Counted from the first letter of the stretch, positions 1 to 6,338 are shown. The stretch: 7,370 bases of DNA from Afipia sp. (GCA_026400415.1 JAPLPA010000321.1:1-7370), one strand, 5' to 3'. Program-made: numbers and translations. Notes: a model not told the origin generated them from the letters alone.

Positions 1-14
1 CCCCCCCCCCGGGG
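1..14. repeat. C10-G4 homopolymer tract
   Basis: The window opens with ten C followed by four G, a low-complexity tract next to otherwise mixed sequence. It lies downstream of the minus-strand receiver gene. No stem with a following T run can be seen on the minus strand, so I do not call it a terminator. It may be a genuine slippage-prone tract or a sequencing or assembly feature. Confidence 0.5.
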
Positions 15-58
15 CGGTTTGCATTAATCTCAAGCGAATGGATTGATCGATGCGACCG

Positions 59-424
59 TCACGCTTCGAACATCCCTGCGACGGCGTTTTCCAACTGATT
101 TTCCGTGTAAGGTTTGGCAAGGAAATGCGTGCCCTCAACCAGCAGGGCTTTCATTTTTTCCGTAACGGTATTGCCGGTAGTGTAGAGCACCCGCAAATTC
201 GGCCGTAGCGCGATAGCCTCGATTGCAAGATCGCACCCGCCAAGGACCGCAGATTTGAGATAGATATCGGTGAATAGAGCGTCGATCCGTTGCGAGGACC
301 GTAGGAGCAAAAGGGCTTCGTCAACGTCGCTGGCCACAAGGGTTTTGTGACCGAAGTCTTGGATCATAATCTCCGCGATTTCGCGGATAAAAAACTCGTC
401 TTCAACGATTAAAATCACGGCCAT
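59..424 (-). CDS. Single-domain response regulator (CheY-like receiver)
   Basis: The 121-aa product is a complete receiver domain with no output domain. It should accept a phosphoryl group from a histidine kinase and act through protein contacts in the cytoplasm. Visible landmarks are the acidic pair E8-D9 after the first beta strand (ILIVEDE), the phospho-acceptor D53 (LFTDIYL), the switch threonine T82/T83 (VLYTTGN), and K104-P105 (FLAKPYT). All invariant receiver residues are therefore present and the length is normal for the family. The start is the ATG at 422-424; the bases upstream (AAAAAAGACCTCA) make only a weak ribosome site. No kinase gene is in the window, so the partner is unknown. 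The loop after D53 (YLKSAVLGGCDLA) lacks the usual proline-glycine pair but keeps the following helix. Similar stand-alone receivers are numerous in Bradyrhizobium (family knowledge); the specific pathway cannot be inferred. Confidence 0.93.
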   Translation of the reverse strand: MAVILIVEDEFFIREIAEIMIQDFGHKTLVASDVDEALLLLRSSQRIDALFTDIYLKSAVLGGCDLAIEAIALRPNLRVLYTTGNTVTEKMKALLVEGTHFLAKPYTENQLENAVAGMFEA

Positions 425-598
425 TGAGGTCTTTTTTGCCGTGACAACTCACCATCTACTTTAAGCGCCCGACGATCAAAAGGTTCCGTCGGGTTCAACT
501 GATTCTTCGCAAAATGAGATTCCGGTAAATTACGACGCTAGATCAGTGGTTTGCACTAGATTGAAGGCGCTTAAGAAAATTCTTGGTACCGTGCGCGC
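425..598. other. Intergenic region upstream of the receiver gene
   Basis: This 174-bp stretch lies between the start of the minus-strand receiver gene and the ABC-protein scrap. It must contain the receiver gene's promoter, but I see no convincing -35/-10 pair or an EcfG-type GGAAC…CGTT pair on the minus strand. The only structure found is the separated 9-bp inverted repeat listed separately. No plausible gene was found on either strand. Confidence 0.5.
461..574. repeat. 9-bp inverted repeat pair bounding 114 bp
   Basis: TTAAGCGCC at 461-469 is exactly reverse-complementary to GGCGCTTAA at 566-574. The arms are 96 bp apart, so this is more like terminal inverted repeats of a very small element, or chance, than a transcription terminator. 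No target-site duplication is visible (TACT on the left, GAAA on the right), and the interior has no recognisable coding sequence. Confidence 0.3.
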
Positions 599-649
599 AT
601 CACCGTGCCGCCAAAGCTGTTGTTCACCGCCGACGAGGTGATCGAATAA
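599..649 (+). pseudogene. C-terminal scrap of an ABC substrate-binding protein
   Basis: Codons 599-649 read ITVPPKLLFTADEVIE followed by TAA. I recognise this as the usual C-terminus (…LTVPPxLLxRADEVIE-stop) of the uncharacterised ABC transporter periplasmic-binding family (COG2984-like) that is abundant in Bradyrhizobium. The frame stays open upstream only to a TAA at 572-574, and the residues there (ENSWYRAR) do not resemble the family. About 300 residues of the normal protein are therefore missing. No start codon or ribosome site goes with it. It is a non-functional tail left by deletion or recombination. The match is short, about 16 residues, and the family name rests on memory of that C-terminal motif. 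Confidence 0.6.
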
Positions 650-665
650 CGCCATCGACTTCCGT

Positions 666-786
666 TCCTGGCACTTTTGAGACATGCCGCGATGTCCGCA
701 GTTCGGTTGCTAACGGAGGCAAAGCGGACATGACACGGACATTGTCGAACCGACGCGAATGACCCAACTGAGACATCGGGCCACTA
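666..786. repeat. Bradyrhizobium-type interspersed repeat, copy A
   Basis: The first part (666-731) matches 4915-4980 downstream of the caspase gene. A leading 23-nt block starting TCCTGGCAC and ending GAGACATGCC differs at one base. A shared GCGATGTCCG follows, and then an AGCGGA-AT end. The reverse strand reads MSQLGHSRRFDNVRV, then MSALPPLATEL, then SRHVSKVPG. This is a peptide pattern that recurs as spurious short proteins across Bradyrhizobium genomes, so the repeat is better treated as non-coding. It contains an inner inverted pair, ATGTCCGC (692-699) and GCGGACAT (724-731), which could form a hairpin. It begins 16 bp after the stop of the ABC-protein scrap. The right edge is approximate. 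Confidence 0.7.
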
Positions 787-958
787 GCTGTTACCTTTTG
801 CTTTTTGCTGAGCCAAGGATAACAACAAGACGGCAGGCTTTCAGGCTCTCCGGCGTATCGATGTTTAGAAATTGACTGTGCAGCAAGTGCGGATTCATTG
901 TCTGGCATCCGACCCAGCTTACGGCCCAACATGGAATTTTATAGATTCATCAAAGGTT
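787..958 (+). other. Leader region of the caspase-family gene
   Basis: This 172-bp non-coding stretch between repeat copy A and the caspase gene must carry that gene's promoter if the gene is transcribed on its own. It has T-rich (795-810) and A-rich segments. A small open frame beginning near 872 runs into the caspase gene in another frame and has no supporting features. No terminator or known operator was recognised. Confidence 0.4.
872..899 (+). promoter_or_regulatory. Weak candidate sigma70-like promoter
   Basis: TTGACT at 872-877 matches the -35 consensus at five of six positions. With a 16-bp spacer, TTCATT (894-899) matches TATAAT at only three positions. A better-looking AT-rich hexamer, TATAGA at 940-945, has no good -35 partner and would leave a very short leader. 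The site is placed sensibly, about 70 bp before the start codon, but is speculative. Confidence 0.2.
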
Positions 959-964
959 GGAGAG
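959..964 (+). promoter_or_regulatory. Shine-Dalgarno site that decides the caspase start
   Basis: GGAGAG sits at 959-964, with the GGAG core six bases before the ATG at 969. It overlaps the alternative in-frame TTG at 957, which cannot use it. This favours the ATG at 969 as the true start. Confidence 0.7.
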
Positions 965-968
965 CTCG

Positions 969-3900
969 ATGAAATTCGTGGACGGACGGCAATTGTTGCT
1001 AACGATTTGGCTTTGCTGTGGCCTTTTGCCGTCGGTCCATTCCGCCCAGGCACAACCTGCAAAACAGATTGCCTTCGATTCCACGGTGATGAGTGACATT
1101 ATAGGATTGCTTAACGATCTCGGCTATGTCCCAGGCACATCGGTGTCGCGGTGGGAGACGTACACGGAAACGGCCCTATCGCTGTTTCTCAAGACGGAGA
1201 ATCCCGTCGAATTGTCCAGCATGAAGGGCCGATACGAAGAGAACCTCGACAAATTTCGTGACGCCCTGCGCAAGGTCAAGGAACGTCAGAACCGTGCCTT
1301 GACCGAGGCAACGATCTTTGTCGAGACCCCGCATGCGGATTCGGTGACGTTTGCCGTCAATCCGGCCGGGACGCGTGTGCTCTCATCTGATGGCACAACA
1401 CTCAAGGGCTGGAATGCTCATACCGGCCGCCAGCTCTGGTCGACCACCGCGCCATCGCTTGTTGCAGACTCGGCCTTCAAGATAGCTATCTCCGATGACG
1501 GCAATCATGCCGTCAGCTTCGGCAACGCGATTCGCGTTTACAACGCGAAAAGCGGCGCGATTGAGCGCAGCTTCTGGACCCGCCGCATTGACACTGACGG
1601 CAGTGTTGCCATTGCCGCAAATGTGGGCCCGCGCGCCAACACCACCGAGCTCGTGGTTGGAGAAATAGCGGGCATGGCGGTGACGATTTACGACTGGAAT
1701 ACCGGTCGGTTCGTTGCGGAAATGGGCCGCCATGAAAACGGATTCTACCAGGATGGCAACATCAGACGATCATGGAATCAGCCCTCGATCCGCTCGCTGG
1801 TCGTTTCCCCCGATGGCCGCTACGCGGCGTCCGCCGCCTATGACTTCGGCGTGAGGGTCTGGGATCTGGAACGACGCCGCCAGCATCGCTTCCTTCAGGC
1901 GCCCTCAGGGATCAAGTTCGACAAGTTAATCTTCTATAATGGCGGAAGAACTATTGCGGCTGTCGTCGATAGCCTCAGTTTCAACAAATCCTATGCCAAC
2001 ACCGTGTTCTTTTTCGATATCGACAGCGGGGTGCTGACATCACAACGCTTCAAGGGCAGCGTTTACCGGATTTCGGCGGCAGCCGAAGACAAGACTCTTT
2101 TTGTGAATGGCGAAATCGGCACGTCGGACGGCGTGCACGTTTTCGACGGTCAGGGACATCTTGTTCGAACCATCCCGAAAGCCCGATTCTATGGCAAGAT
2201 CGCTGGTGACAACATCGTCTTCAATTTCGACGGCGGTCGGCTCACTGCGCAAACGCTCGATCGCGCGAAACTCTGGACGACCGCGGAAACCTCGCTAGGC
2301 TTCGACGGTATTGTTGTGAAAAATTCCGGGCAATCTCTGCAGCTGCAGGGCCGCAGCGGGGAAATTCTTGATTTCGATCTCATTTCCGGCAGCCTCGGCA
2401 AGACGGCGCAGTTGCTTGACGACAAGGGTGAGACGGTCTCGGTGGACCCTTTGTTTGGAGGCGGCAACCGGCTCGTCGGCCGAAAAAGCGATGACGATTA
2501 CAAGATCGAAGGCTGGGTTCTTTCGCAAAACGGCAAGCTGCTCTGCCGGTTTCAATCGAAGCTTCCTAAATCAGACAAGGCCTATGAGGTCTCGAGCACT
2601 GACTACGCATCGGCCCGGAATCTCGTAGCCCAATTGATCGGCGAGACGGTGTATCTGTTTGACGCCTCTACTTGCAAGGAGCGGCTGCGATTTCGGCTCG
2701 ACTATGCGACCGGCACCCGCGCGAATCTGGACGAGAGCTTGGGCAAGCTGTTCAAGACCCTTGCCACAGGAGTTCGATTCTCGGCGGACGGAAGCACCCT
2801 CTATGCCTGGCGCGCCGAGGACGCAGTGCAGGCCTTTGATGTACAGACCGGCAAGCGCAGCACGGTTTATCGCATCAGCTTCGATAATGGCAACGCGACT
2901 CCGGAATTTGCCAGCACGATCGCGGAGGCAAAATCTAATCGCATGCTTCCGCTGGCATGGGATGTCAGGCCGATTCCAAACAGCAAGCGTTTTGCGGTAA
3001 CGACCGGGCGTACCTATTACCAAAAAAATGGCTACGTGGGCCTAGTGTTCATATTCGAAGAAGGCAATCCCCGGTGGCTGACCGGCTACAATTTAAAGGA
3101 GCGCCCCGATCCTTGGGCGATCGATAGTCCGGGAACGCGCATGTTCGCCAAACTCGGTGTCTTCGGCGTGAGTTCAGTCGATCTAGTCACCGGTCGCGTG
3201 CTAACCGGACTGGGCTCCGAGCCCGGCGAAGTAATAACCGTCGCGTCATCTCCTGATGGACGTCTCGCGATTGTGCTGGCGAAGGACGGAGTCCTGCGGG
3301 TTTATGATTCCGCCAACGGAGACCTGTTGATCACGACAGCCGCGTTGTCCGACGGCACATGGCTCTCGATCACGCCCGAGGGCTTCTTTGCAAGCTCGCC
3401 CGGCGGCGAAAATTTGGTGAGCATCAAGCGCGCTGGCGAATCCTACGGCATCGAACAGTTCTACCAGTCTCTCTACCGCCCCGATCTTGTGCGCGAGAAA
3501 CTCGCCGGCGATCCGCGAGGACTGGTGCGCGAGGCGGCCGCGCAGCTCGACCTGAACAAGGTTGTAGCGAGTGGTAATGCGCCTGATGTGAAAGCAATTT
3601 TACCCGCTGGCGGACCGAGCGTTGCGAACGGCCTAATCAGGGCGGAGGCCGAAATCACCGACCGCGGCGGAGGCATCGGTCGCGTCGAATGGCGCCTTAA
3701 CGGCGTGACTGTGGGCATCGAGACACCACCGGCTCCGCCCGCCGCGGGTCAACCTTTGCGGTTGTCACGTAATCTCGCCCTTTCTACCGAGGACAAAACC
3801 ATCGAAGTTGTCGCCTACAACAGCGCAAATCTTGTTGCTTCGGTTCCAGCGCGGATAGCAGTCGCTGCCCAAGTACCCGCTCAGGTAGCGACTGACAAAG

Positions 3901-4904
3901 GACCGCAGCGCCTGTTTGTTCTCGCCGCCGGATTGGACAACTATGCCGATCAGCGTTTCAAGCTTCAATATTCTGTGCCGGACGCCAAAGCGATGGCGCA
4001 GGCACTCACGGAGTCCGGCAAGGGCCTCTACTCGACAGTCGAGGTCAAGCTGATGAGCGACACCGACGTCACGAGCAGCAGACTTGAGTCTGCGTTTCAG
4101 CATTTGTCGAAGACGGTTCAACCGACAGACGTGTTCGTGTTGTATCTCGCCGGTCATGGCAAGACCGTTGACGGGCGCTACTATTTTGTGCCGCAGACTT
4201 TCAAGATTGACGGCGAGCTTACCAAGGCGAGCATCAACGCCGCAGTTATTGCACAGGGAATTTCGCAAGAGAAATGGCAGCGATGGCTAGCTCTTATTCC
4301 TGCGCGGAAGAGCATGATCCTATTCGATACATGTGAGAGTGGCACATTGACCGGCGACGAGGGTTTAACGAAAGTGCTTGAACAAGGCGCGGCCAATGAT
4401 CGTCTGGCGCAGGCAACGGGACGCTCCATCATCACGGCGTCAAGCGGTAGCACTGAAGCGTTCGAGGGCTATCGCGGGCATGGTCTCTTTACCTACAATC
4501 TGCTCGACGCACTTGAGCGAGGCGACGGTGATAACAATGGCACCATCGAGGTAAGCGAACTCGCGGCTTATGTCTACGCGCAGGTCAGTTCGACGAGTGA
4601 ACGCGTCTTCAAGCAGCGACAGGAGCCGCAGATCAAGATCAACCTGAACTACCCACTAACCAAGCAGACCCGTGTTCTTCAAGACAGCACGCCTTTGATC
4701 GCGATGGATACAAGGCCGACTTTTCAATTGACGCAGGAAGCTCAACTCCAGATCAAGCCTACGAGCGGCGCGACAATTGTTCGCAGCCTGTCGCCGAAGA
4801 CTGCTGTGACAGTCCTCAAAAGCGAGAATGGCTGGTCGCTAATCGCGAGTGGAGGCAGGCCCGTGGGCTACGTCGCAACGAGAGACCTCGCGCCGATACA
4901 GTAG
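969..4904 (+). CDS. Exported multidomain caspase-family (peptidase C14-like) protein
   Basis: The 1311-aa product begins at the ATG at 969. An in-frame TTG at 957 would add four residues but has no ribosome site. Residues 1-28 form a signal peptide: a hydrophobic LLLTIWLCCGLL core and an AQA|Q cleavage site, with no lipobox, so export to the periplasm or beyond is expected. Domains in order: a peptidoglycan-binding-like segment (about 39-85, LLNDLGYVPG…TETALSLF); a Lys/Glu-rich helix; degenerate WD40/beta-propeller repeats (about 120-795, for example SPDGRYAASAAYDFGVRVWD and SPDGRLAIVLAKDGVLRVYD); a bridging DGTWLSITPEGFFASSPGG and FYRPDLV segment; an Ig-like segment (about 870-965); a caspase domain (about 979-1235); and a C-terminal SH3-like domain (about 1251-1311). 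The catalytic dyad is present: H1063 in LAGHGK and C1122 in LFDTCESG. An EF-hand-like loop (1186-1197) lies late in the caspase domain. It is probably a cysteine endopeptidase controlled by its propeller or by calcium; substrate and role (stress, cell death, wall-associated processing) are unknown. It appears monocistronic and is flanked by direct repeats. Confidence 0.93.
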   Translation: MKFVDGRQLLLTIWLCCGLLPSVHSAQAQPAKQIAFDSTVMSDIIGLLNDLGYVPGTSVSRWETYTETALSLFLKTENPVELSSMKGRYEENLDKFRDALRKVKERQNRALTEATIFVETPHADSVTFAVNPAGTRVLSSDGTTLKGWNAHTGRQLWSTTAPSLVADSAFKIAISDDGNHAVSFGNAIRVYNAKSGAIERSFWTRRIDTDGSVAIAANVGPRANTTELVVGEIAGMAVTIYDWNTGRFVAEMGRHENGFYQDGNIRRSWNQPSIRSLVVSPDGRYAASAAYDFGVRVWDLERRRQHRFLQAPSGIKFDKLIFYNGGRTIAAVVDSLSFNKSYANTVFFFDIDSGVLTSQRFKGSVYRISAAAEDKTLFVNGEIGTSDGVHVFDGQGHLVRTIPKARFYGKIAGDNIVFNFDGGRLTAQTLDRAKLWTTAETSLGFDGIVVKNSGQSLQLQGRSGEILDFDLISGSLGKTAQLLDDKGETVSVDPLFGGGNRLVGRKSDDDYKIEGWVLSQNGKLLCRFQSKLPKSDKAYEVSSTDYASARNLVAQLIGETVYLFDASTCKERLRFRLDYATGTRANLDESLGKLFKTLATGVRFSADGSTLYAWRAEDAVQAFDVQTGKRSTVYRISFDNGNATPEFASTIAEAKSNRMLPLAWDVRPIPNSKRFAVTTGRTYYQKNGYVGLVFIFEEGNPRWLTGYNLKERPDPWAIDSPGTRMFAKLGVFGVSSVDLVTGRVLTGLGSEPGEVITVASSPDGRLAIVLAKDGVLRVYDSANGDLLITTAALSDGTWLSITPEGFFASSPGGENLVSIKRAGESYGIEQFYQSLYRPDLVREKLAGDPRGLVREAAAQLDLNKVVASGNAPDVKAILPAGGPSVANGLIRAEAEITDRGGGIGRVEWRLNGVTVGIETPPAPPAAGQPLRLSRNLALSTEDKTIEVVAYNSANLVASVPARIAVAAQVPAQVATDKGPQRLFVLAAGLDNYADQRFKLQYSVPDAKAMAQALTESGKGLYSTVEVKLMSDTDVTSSRLESAFQHLSKTVQPTDVFVLYLAGHGKTVDGRYYFVPQTFKIDGELTKASINAAVIAQGISQEKWQRWLALIPARKSMILFDTCESGTLTGDEGLTKVLEQGAANDRLAQATGRSIITASSGSTEAFEGYRGHGLFTYNLLDALERGDGDNNGTIEVSELAAYVYAQVSSTSERVFKQRQEPQIKINLNYPLTKQTRVLQDSTPLIAMDTRPTFQLTQEAQLQIKPTSGATIVRSLSPKTAVTVLKSENGWSLIASGGRPVGYVATRDLAPIQ
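4524..4559 (+). other. EF-hand-like calcium-binding loop in the caspase domain
   Basis: The encoded twelve residues DGDNNGTIEVSE (1186-1197 of the caspase protein) fit the EF-hand loop DxDxNGxIxxxE. Ligands at positions 1, 3, 5 and 12 are D1186, D1188, N1190 and E1197, with the invariant glycine at position 6 and isoleucine at position 8. The preceding FTYNLLDALERG and following LAAYVYAQV are helix-like, giving the helix-loop-helix context. Calcium binding is inferred from the motif. Confidence 0.75.
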
Positions 4905-4914
4905 AGATGTCCGA

Positions 4915-4980
4915 TCCTGGCACGTTTGAGACATGCCAACCGCATCGCGCGATGTCCGAGTTTGGGGGAAGAGCGGAAAT
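4915..4980. repeat. Bradyrhizobium-type interspersed repeat, copy B
   Basis: This is a direct-orientation copy of the repeat at 666-731. The first 23 bases differ from copy A by one substitution (GCACG against GCACT). Ten extra bases (AACCGCATCG) then precede the shared GCGATGTCCG, and the copy fades out at GAGCGGAAAT. It starts 10 bp after the caspase stop codon, just as copy A starts shortly after the stop of the ABC-protein scrap. Together the copies bracket the caspase gene. Beyond 4980 the two diverge, so the copies are truncated differently. Confidence 0.65.
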
Positions 4981-5113
4981 CGTTGAAGTTCGCATTTCGG
5001 TAGCAATTGGCCCACTTCGACCATTCGTCAGAGTTTCATGTTGCAGTGCTCCCGGCCCCTACCAAAGCACTCGTTTGAGGCGCACGATCCTGTCTGCCGA
5101 ACGAGGGGCGAGC
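4981..5113. other. Spacer between repeat copy B and the ABC-protein head
   Basis: No gene was recognised in these 133 bases. An open frame runs through from 4907 in the frame of the following scrap, but its upstream part is translated repeat and is not credible as protein. The stretch just before 5114 (CCGAACGAGGGGCGAGC) resembles the leader that usually precedes intact genes of that ABC family, so it probably belongs to the same remnant; its purine-rich ACGAGGGGCGAG would be the old ribosome site. Confidence 0.4.
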
Positions 5114-5305
5114 ATGCGGCGGCGGGAATTTCTCGGTATTCTAGGGGGCACGGTCGCGATGCCGTCTATCGTGGTCGCTCCCGGCGTGCAATCCTTCAGG
5201 CGGGCCTTCGATAGCGTTCACTGCGCCCACTATTTTGGGAGCAGGCTGTTGCGCAGGGTATTAAATTATGAATCTAGATTGGGCTGTTTAGCGATTAGTA
5301 ATTAG
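5114..5305 (+). pseudogene. N-terminal scrap of an ABC substrate-binding protein
   Basis: The reading frame from the ATG at 5114 begins MRRREFLGILGGTVAMPS. This is the twin-arginine-type signal start (RRREFLG followed by a small hydrophobic stretch) typical of the Bradyrhizobium COG2984-like ABC substrate-binding proteins. After about 20 residues the sequence departs from the family. It should reach a periplasmic-binding fold with motifs such as IGFL and later AGY-EG, but instead runs through FRRAFDSVHCAHYFG to a TAG at 5303-5305, giving only 63 codons against roughly 320-340 normally. A GAGGGGCGAG ribosome site remains upstream. A short secreted peptide could in principle be made, but a decayed gene head is the simpler reading. 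Its complement, the family's tail, lies at 599-649, in the wrong order to be the same disrupted gene. Confidence 0.6.
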
Positions 5306-5475
5306 GAATGTGATGGGCCCGGCAATCGAAACGTCCTTTTATCGCCATTGTTGGCGGCCGCGCCAAGGATGCCGACCCGGCACTCGTGCAACGTTCATTT
5401 CACCAAACATGTACCATTTACATCTGCCTTTGGGTCATTCGAAGAACCCGAGCCTAAATCTCTACGAAACGGTGC
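5306..5475 (+). other. Spacer upstream of the hydrolase, with coding-like traces
   Basis: These 170 bases hold no gene I can defend. A 61-codon frame from GTG 5310 (or ATG 5313) ends in a TGA overlapping the hydrolase ATG as ATGA. It has a modest AGGA ahead of it, but its arginine/histidine/proline-rich product matches nothing I know. In another frame, 5341-5400 reads IAIVGGRAKDADPALVQRSF, which looks like a slice of real protein but has no start and ends at a TAA at 5455-5457. An AT-rich stretch at 5259-5305 is the likeliest promoter zone for the hydrolase, without a clear consensus pair. Confidence 0.35.
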
Positions 5476-5483
5476 GGGAGGAG
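5476..5483 (+). promoter_or_regulatory. Strong Shine-Dalgarno site of the hydrolase
   Basis: GGGAGGAG ends eight bases before the ATG at 5492. It fixes the hydrolase start and predicts efficient translation. Confidence 0.8.
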
Positions 5484-5491
5484 ACGCTTAG

Positions 5492-6280
5492 ATGACGGCA
5501 AATAAAACAGCTGCGATTGGCGACATGCAAGTTTGTATTTCTGGGGATGGCCCACCACTCATTTGCGTTCACGGTTTTACGACGACCAGCGAATTCTGGA
5601 GGGAACAGATCGAGACGTTCTCAACCGATCATCTTCTGATCAGACCCAATCTTCCTGGCCATGGAATATCGCCGCACCCGCACGAACGGGAGTACACAAT
5701 CGAAGCTTTTGTCAGCGATCTCGAAAGTCTCTTTCAGAATTTACGGATCGACAAGGCAGTTCTTGTTGGTCTGTCAATGGGAGGAACTATCGCCCAGAAA
5801 TTTGCCCTGAAGAATCCCACGCTCTTGCGCGGCCTCGTACTAGTGGGCGCAACTCCCCACGGCCTTGGCCCCGACGTGAATGTCGAAAACGTTCTGCGGT
5901 CCATAGCGGACGTCGGGATCGCCACGGCCAGTCAGAATGTCATAGAGAAATCCTTCGGGTCATCTGCGCCGCGAGCGCTGGTGGAGTTTGCTAAGAACGA
6001 AGTAATTAAGACCCCAGAATTTGTTGCGCGGTCTGCAATCAAGTCGCTTAATGAATCGGATTTGCGACCATACCTCAAGTCGATCCTCATCCCGACACTT
6101 GTGATAGTGGGTGACGAAGATGTCATCACGCCGCCTAGCGAATCGAAATTGCTCGCCAAGGGGATCCAAGGAGCGCGGCTGGAGATCATAAAACAGGCAG
6201 GGCATTTCCCGATGCTGGAACAGCCTGCCATGTTTAACCGCATATTGCGCGATTTCTTGGAGAAGCGGTGCCGTGGATGA
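5492..6280 (+). CDS. Alpha/beta-fold hydrolase
   Basis: This is an intact 262-aa alpha/beta hydrolase of normal length, cytoplasmic, with no signal peptide. The oxyanion-hole motif is at V26-H27-G28-F29. The nucleophile elbow GLSMGG places the catalytic serine at S95, the acid is D210 in VGDEDVITPP, and the base is H238 in AGHFPMLEQP, so the triad is complete. The NLPGHGIS stretch (53-60) and the short cap region (about 120-195) resemble enol-lactonase, meta-cleavage-product hydrolase and esterase members, such as 3-oxoadipate enol-lactonase-like proteins. The exact substrate cannot be read from sequence, and a dehalogenase is less likely because the nucleophile is serine. The ATG at 5492 follows a strong ribosome site. 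The transporter gene starts 58 bp downstream on the same strand, so the pair probably imports and hydrolyses one small organic compound. Confidence 0.93.
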   Translation: MTANKTAAIGDMQVCISGDGPPLICVHGFTTTSEFWREQIETFSTDHLLIRPNLPGHGISPHPHEREYTIEAFVSDLESLFQNLRIDKAVLVGLSMGGTIAQKFALKNPTLLRGLVLVGATPHGLGPDVNVENVLRSIADVGIATASQNVIEKSFGSSAPRALVEFAKNEVIKTPEFVARSAIKSLNESDLRPYLKSILIPTLVIVGDEDVITPPSESKLLAKGIQGARLEIIKQAGHFPMLEQPAMFNRILRDFLEKRCRG

Positions 6281-6288
6281 ACCGCTTC
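6262..6288 (+). other. Intercistronic stem-loop over the hydrolase stop
   Basis: GAAGCGGT (6262-6269) and ACCGCTTC (6281-6288) are perfect complements separated by 11 bases that include the hydrolase TGA. The RNA could form an 8-bp hairpin. No T run follows (AGCCACAACCAAAAC), so it is unlikely to be an intrinsic terminator. It may protect or partly attenuate the transcript between the two genes. Confidence 0.45.
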
Positions 6289-6327
6289 AGCCACAACCAA
6301 AACTTAACGAACGCACCAAGAAAGTAT

Positions 6328-6336
6328 GGGAGGGAG
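6328..6336 (+). promoter_or_regulatory. Strong Shine-Dalgarno site of the MFS transporter
   Basis: GGGAGGGAG precedes the ATG at 6339, with the GGGAGG core five bases away. The frame is also open upstream to a GTG at 6273, but that start has no ribosome site, so 6339 is preferred. Confidence 0.75.
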
Positions 6337-6338
6337 CT

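Noticed and set aside
624..932. Minus-strand open frame of 102 codons containing MSQLGHSRR and MSALPPLATEL.
   Set aside because: It is the translation of an interspersed repeat that is repeatedly mis-annotated as small hypothetical proteins in Bradyrhizobium. It has no ribosome site or domain, so it is treated as repeat copy A.
872..1096. 74-codon plus-strand frame entering the caspase gene.
   Set aside because: It overlaps the signal-peptide coding region of a well-supported gene in another frame and has no ribosome site.
3765..4268. 167-codon minus-strand frame inside the caspase gene.
   Set aside because: It is antisense to the conserved caspase domain, where codon bias creates long shadow frames, and it has no recognisable motif.
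969..4904. Reading the caspase gene as part of a CRISPR-linked or gasdermin defence system.
   Set aside because: No CRISPR repeats, Cas genes, gasdermin-like or TPR-CHAT partner is present, and the protein has a signal peptide that points out of the cytoplasm.
4839..5024. Minus-strand frame of 61 codons overlapping the caspase gene end.
   Set aside because: It lies across the caspase 3' end and repeat copy B and shows no independent coding evidence.
4907..5113. Upstream extension of the ABC-protein head to an ATG at 4907.
   Set aside because: The added residues are translated repeat DNA. The recognisable family start is the MRRREFLG at 5114, with its own purine-rich leader.
5310..5495. 61-codon frame overlapping the hydrolase start as ATGA.
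   Set aside because: The overlap looks operon-like, but the product matches no known protein, its composition is atypical, and a competing frame shows a more protein-like trace. It is kept only as a spacer note.
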